Made by a program: the position numbers and the translations under genes. A DNA stretch of 64,000 bases, taken from assembly GCF_018919175.1 (NCBI RefSeq), contig NZ_JAHLQL010000003.1:248001-312000 (forward strand), in the 5' to 3' direction. Below are positions 61,790 through 64,000 of this stretch, one piece after another; positions within the stretch are counted from its first letter, which is position 1, and each line of letters opens with the position of its first letter. The notes beneath the pieces were generated by a model. That model made no database searches and was not told where the DNA came from. It saw only the letters and a program-made list of their open reading frames with translations. Origin of the DNA: Clostridium simiarum. GTDB lineage: Bacteria; Bacillota; Clostridia; Clostridiales; Clostridiaceae.

Positions 61790-61861
61790 CTTATTCCACA
61801 GGTTATATCCCCTATCCCGGATTTCCTGCAGGATAGACCTAAGCTCTACTTGTGGAATAAG
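61790..61861 (+). ncRNA. Structured element before kamB
   Basis: CTTATTCCACA (61790-61800) pairs perfectly with TGTGGAATAAG (61851-61861). Inside, AGGT/ACCT and CTATCC/GGATAG form further steps separated by internal loops. More GC-rich than its surroundings. Not recognised as a known riboswitch; may be a processing site or a regulatory RNA for kamB and the genes after it. Confidence 0.4.
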
Positions 61862-61953
61862 TTCTTCTAAGATTTAGGTATATAAGACTTTATAATGATT
61901 AAGCTCAACCTGAGTCCAAGAATAAATTAATAAAAAGTTTAAGGGGAAATAAA

Positions 61954-62994
61954 ATGGAATATAATCACAACAAAATAATGGAACTTATAAGAGGGTTTAA
62001 AACTATTTCCATTATAGGTATGGATAAAAACGTTGGCAAAACCACAGTTTTAAACTATCTTATTGAAAACTCAAGAAATTATATCTCTCCCCTTGGACTA
62101 ACTTCTATAGGGCGAGATGGTGAAGATACTGATGTAGTCACTCTTACATCAAAACCTAGAATATATGTTGGAAGCGGAACCTACATAGCTACTGTAAAGC
62201 AATGCCTAGGAAATAGCGACATTACAAAAGAGATAATAAATACTACAGGTATTTATACTCCAATGGGTGAGGTTATAGTGACAAAAGCATTAAGCGATGG
62301 TTATGTAGACCTTGGGGGACCCTCTGTAAACTCACAGATGTCTAAAATTTGTAACTATCTTTTAGACTTGGGTTGTGAAAAAGTTTTAGTTGATGGGGCC
62401 TTAGGTCGAAAAACTTTTGCTTCTCCCGGAATAACAGAGGCTACGATTTTATCTACAGGAGCTTCAGTTTCAAGAAGTATGAATAAGGTTATAGAAAAAA
62501 CTGCCCATACCGCTTCTTTATTATCTATACCCTCAGAAAAAGATCCTTACATACTAGAATTATGTAATAACACCTTAGATGAGCATAGGATAAATATAAT
62601 TTATAATAATGGAACTATAAAGCACCTTAAAGCATCAACTTCTCTAGATGCTGGAAAAGACATAGTCTACAATCTTAATGAAAATGTTGCTTATATTTAC
62701 ATCAAAGGTATATTATCAGATAAGCTTTTATTAGACATAATTAAATCTACAGATGAATATAAAAAAGTTATATTTTTAGTTGAAGATGGAACTAAACTAT
62801 TTTTAACGGAGGAAATATACAAAAAATTCATAGTTACAGGAGGACAAATAAAGGCCTTATGTCCAATAAATATACTATTTATAACCTGTAATCCAAAATC
62901 TCCTTATGGTTACGAATTTAATAAGGATATGTTTTTAAATAAACTAAGGAAAGCTGTAGATTTGCCAATTTTTAATGTGCTGTATGAAGCTTAA
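61954..62994 (+). CDS. kamB: Lysine 5,6-aminomutase reactivase subunit KamB
   Basis: 346 residues. A P-loop-like IIGMDKNVGKTTVLNYL lies near the N terminus; GGPSVNSQMSKICNYLLDLG and KVLVDGALGRKTFASPG follow. It is assigned by position: in lysine fermenters kamB and kamC lie between kamA and kamDE and are thought to reactivate the B12-dependent 5,6-aminomutase. AAGGGGAAAT precedes the ATG. Confidence 0.8.
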   Translation: MEYNHNKIMELIRGFKTISIIGMDKNVGKTTVLNYLIENSRNYISPLGLTSIGRDGEDTDVVTLTSKPRIYVGSGTYIATVKQCLGNSDITKEIINTTGIYTPMGEVIVTKALSDGYVDLGGPSVNSQMSKICNYLLDLGCEKVLVDGALGRKTFASPGITEATILSTGASVSRSMNKVIEKTAHTASLLSIPSEKDPYILELCNNTLDEHRINIIYNNGTIKHLKASTSLDAGKDIVYNLNENVAYIYIKGILSDKLLLDIIKSTDEYKKVIFLVEDGTKLFLTEEIYKKFIVTGGQIKALCPINILFITCNPKSPYGYEFNKDMFLNKLRKAVDLPIFNVLYEA

Positions 62995-63009
62995 ATAGAT
63001 TTAGAGAAG

Positions 63010-64000
63010 GTGATTAAAATAATTTTTTTAGATAAAGACCAACGACATCAAGTGGGGTATTCCTTCATAATTGATAGAGTTGAAGTTATTACTCCCTTTG
63101 GAGAAGATTTAAAAAAGAATATAGCTCCTTATAAACCTAAAGATAAAGATGCCCTATTAATGGAACTCTCTAATATAGAGAAGATAACTACAACCTACAA
63201 AGAAAAAATAGCCAGCTATAGAGCCATGGAAAGGCTACTATCCAAAATAAAAGATATAAGGACATCTATTAATAGATGCTCACATTTAAACACTCTAGAT
63301 GAAGTAGAACTTTTTGAAATTAAAAATTTTTGTATGATATCTGAAGAATTGTACAGCATTTATAAGGAATTTAATGAAGAAATATGTATAAGTAACATAT
63401 CCTTTAATACCTTAGACAGAGTACTAAAGTTATTAGATCCAGATAATAAGAAACTACCTACATTTCAAATATACGATAGTTATTCTACAGAATTAAAAGC
63501 TATAAGGTTTAAAAAAAGACAATTAGAAGATAATATATTAGCTTCTAATGATGAAGATGAGATATGTACCCTTAAAGAAGAAAGATTAAAATGGGTAATA
63601 TTAGAAGATGAAGAAGAGCTAGCTATAAGAAAAAGATTAACAGAAGAAATAAATATAGATATAAAAAACCTTGAAAATAATGTATATTCCATGGGGAAAT
63701 TAGATTTTCTCATAGCAAAAGGTAAACTAGCCTTAAATTATAATGCTACAAAACCTGAGATATCAGACAAAATGGAAATATCTATTACTAATTCATTCAA
63801 TCCCGAAGTACAACACATATTAGAGGAAAAAGGCAAATCCTTCACTCCTATAAATATGTGCCTTAATTCTGGTGTTTCTGTGATTACAGGAGCAAATATG
63901 GGTGGAAAGAGTGTAACCCTTAAGACCATAGTACTTAATCTACTATTAGGGCAATTAGGATTTTTTGTGTTTGCTGACCATGCAAAATTTCCTATATTAG
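63010..64000 (+). CDS. kamC: Lysine 5,6-aminomutase reactivase ATPase KamC (MutS-like), 5' part
   Basis: Open from a GTG at 63010 to the window end (330 residues, incomplete). A helical, charged N-terminal region (~260 residues, with long coiled coil around 170-215) is followed by a MutS-type ATPase with Walker A GANMGGKSVTLKT (about 296-308) and the LGQLGFFVFAD region. MutS-like ATPases at this position are KamC. The start is uncertain: AGAGAAGG overlaps the GTG, and no ATG is near. kamD and kamE should follow outside the window. Confidence 0.8.
   Translation, partial: MIKIIFLDKDQRHQVGYSFIIDRVEVITPFGEDLKKNIAPYKPKDKDALLMELSNIEKITTTYKEKIASYRAMERLLSKIKDIRTSINRCSHLNTLDEVELFEIKNFCMISEELYSIYKEFNEEICISNISFNTLDRVLKLLDPDNKKLPTFQIYDSYSTELKAIRFKKRQLEDNILASNDEDEICTLKEERLKWVILEDEEELAIRKRLTEEINIDIKNLENNVYSMGKLDFLIAKGKLALNYNATKPEISDKMEISITNSFNPEVQHILEEKGKSFTPINMCLNSGVSVITGANMGGKSVTLKTIVLNLLLGQLGFFVFADHAKFPIL

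Overview
The window is AT-rich, low-GC Firmicute DNA. It carries Stickland/lysine-fermentation genes, a LicT-controlled beta-glucoside PTS, a DnaD/DnaC loader pair and DUF1540/DUF4317/CD3324-type proteins, so it is most likely a Clostridium of the C. sporogenes/C. botulinum kind. That is inferred from gene content, not from a marker gene.

Layout. (1) 1-3.4 kb: end of a beta-glucoside PTS operon (EIIBCA end, 6-phospho-beta-glucosidase, LicT-type antiterminator), then a DUF1062 gene. (2) About 4.6-25.6 kb: an accessory region downstream of rlmH. It holds a two-component system with an ABC/FtsX exporter, a DJ-1 protein, DUF4317, GyrI-like effector domains, a tiny holin-like toxin, a double-HTH MerR with an ABC-2 exporter, a TrpXYZ-type importer behind an attenuator-like leader, a flavoprotein, an XRE/effector regulator, DUF3231, two GNATs and a CD3324 protein. 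Seven copies of one palindromic repeat, all in the same orientation, separate these gene groups. The repeat core equals the last 21 bases of rlmH, the place where staphylococcal SCC elements integrate. I read the region as an SCC-like tandem cassette array anchored at rlmH; no recombinase lies in the window. (3) 26-27 kb: an orphan CarA N-terminal domain gene behind two tandem PyrR-binding hairpins, one controlling a terminator and one controlling the ribosome binding site. (4) 27-56 kb: mostly core genes: SEC-C protein, GerMN lipoprotein, WalJ/YycJ-like MBL protein, murA, 2H phosphoesterase, dUTPase, S8 protease, M23 protease, DnaD/DnaC, seven tRNAs with a duplicated Glu-Val-Asp block, nitrilase-family hydrolase, flavoproteins, acyl-ACP thioesterase, purA with a possible PurR operator, pgsA, malic enzyme, and an adaptor/FtsX/two-ATPase exporter whose second ATPase has an AbrB-like tail. 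(5) 56.1-64 kb: the lysine fermentation operon kal-kce-atoD-atoA-kdd-kamA-kamB-kamC (kamC runs off the end), preceded by a consensus promoter and a lysine riboswitch whose geometry predicts that lysine switches the operon ON.

How the genes work together. KamA makes beta-lysine; KamDE (expected just beyond the window, kept active by KamB/KamC) moves the second amino group; Kdd oxidises; Kce transfers to acetyl-CoA giving 3-aminobutyryl-CoA and acetoacetate; Kal removes ammonia to crotonyl-CoA; AtoDA exchanges CoA to release butyrate. The accessory region is rich in export, sensing and detoxification genes, typical cargo of mobile cassettes.

Start codons were moved from the longest ORF to the codon with the best-placed Shine-Dalgarno sequence wherever that was visible. 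All family assignments come from motif recognition by eye, without database searches.
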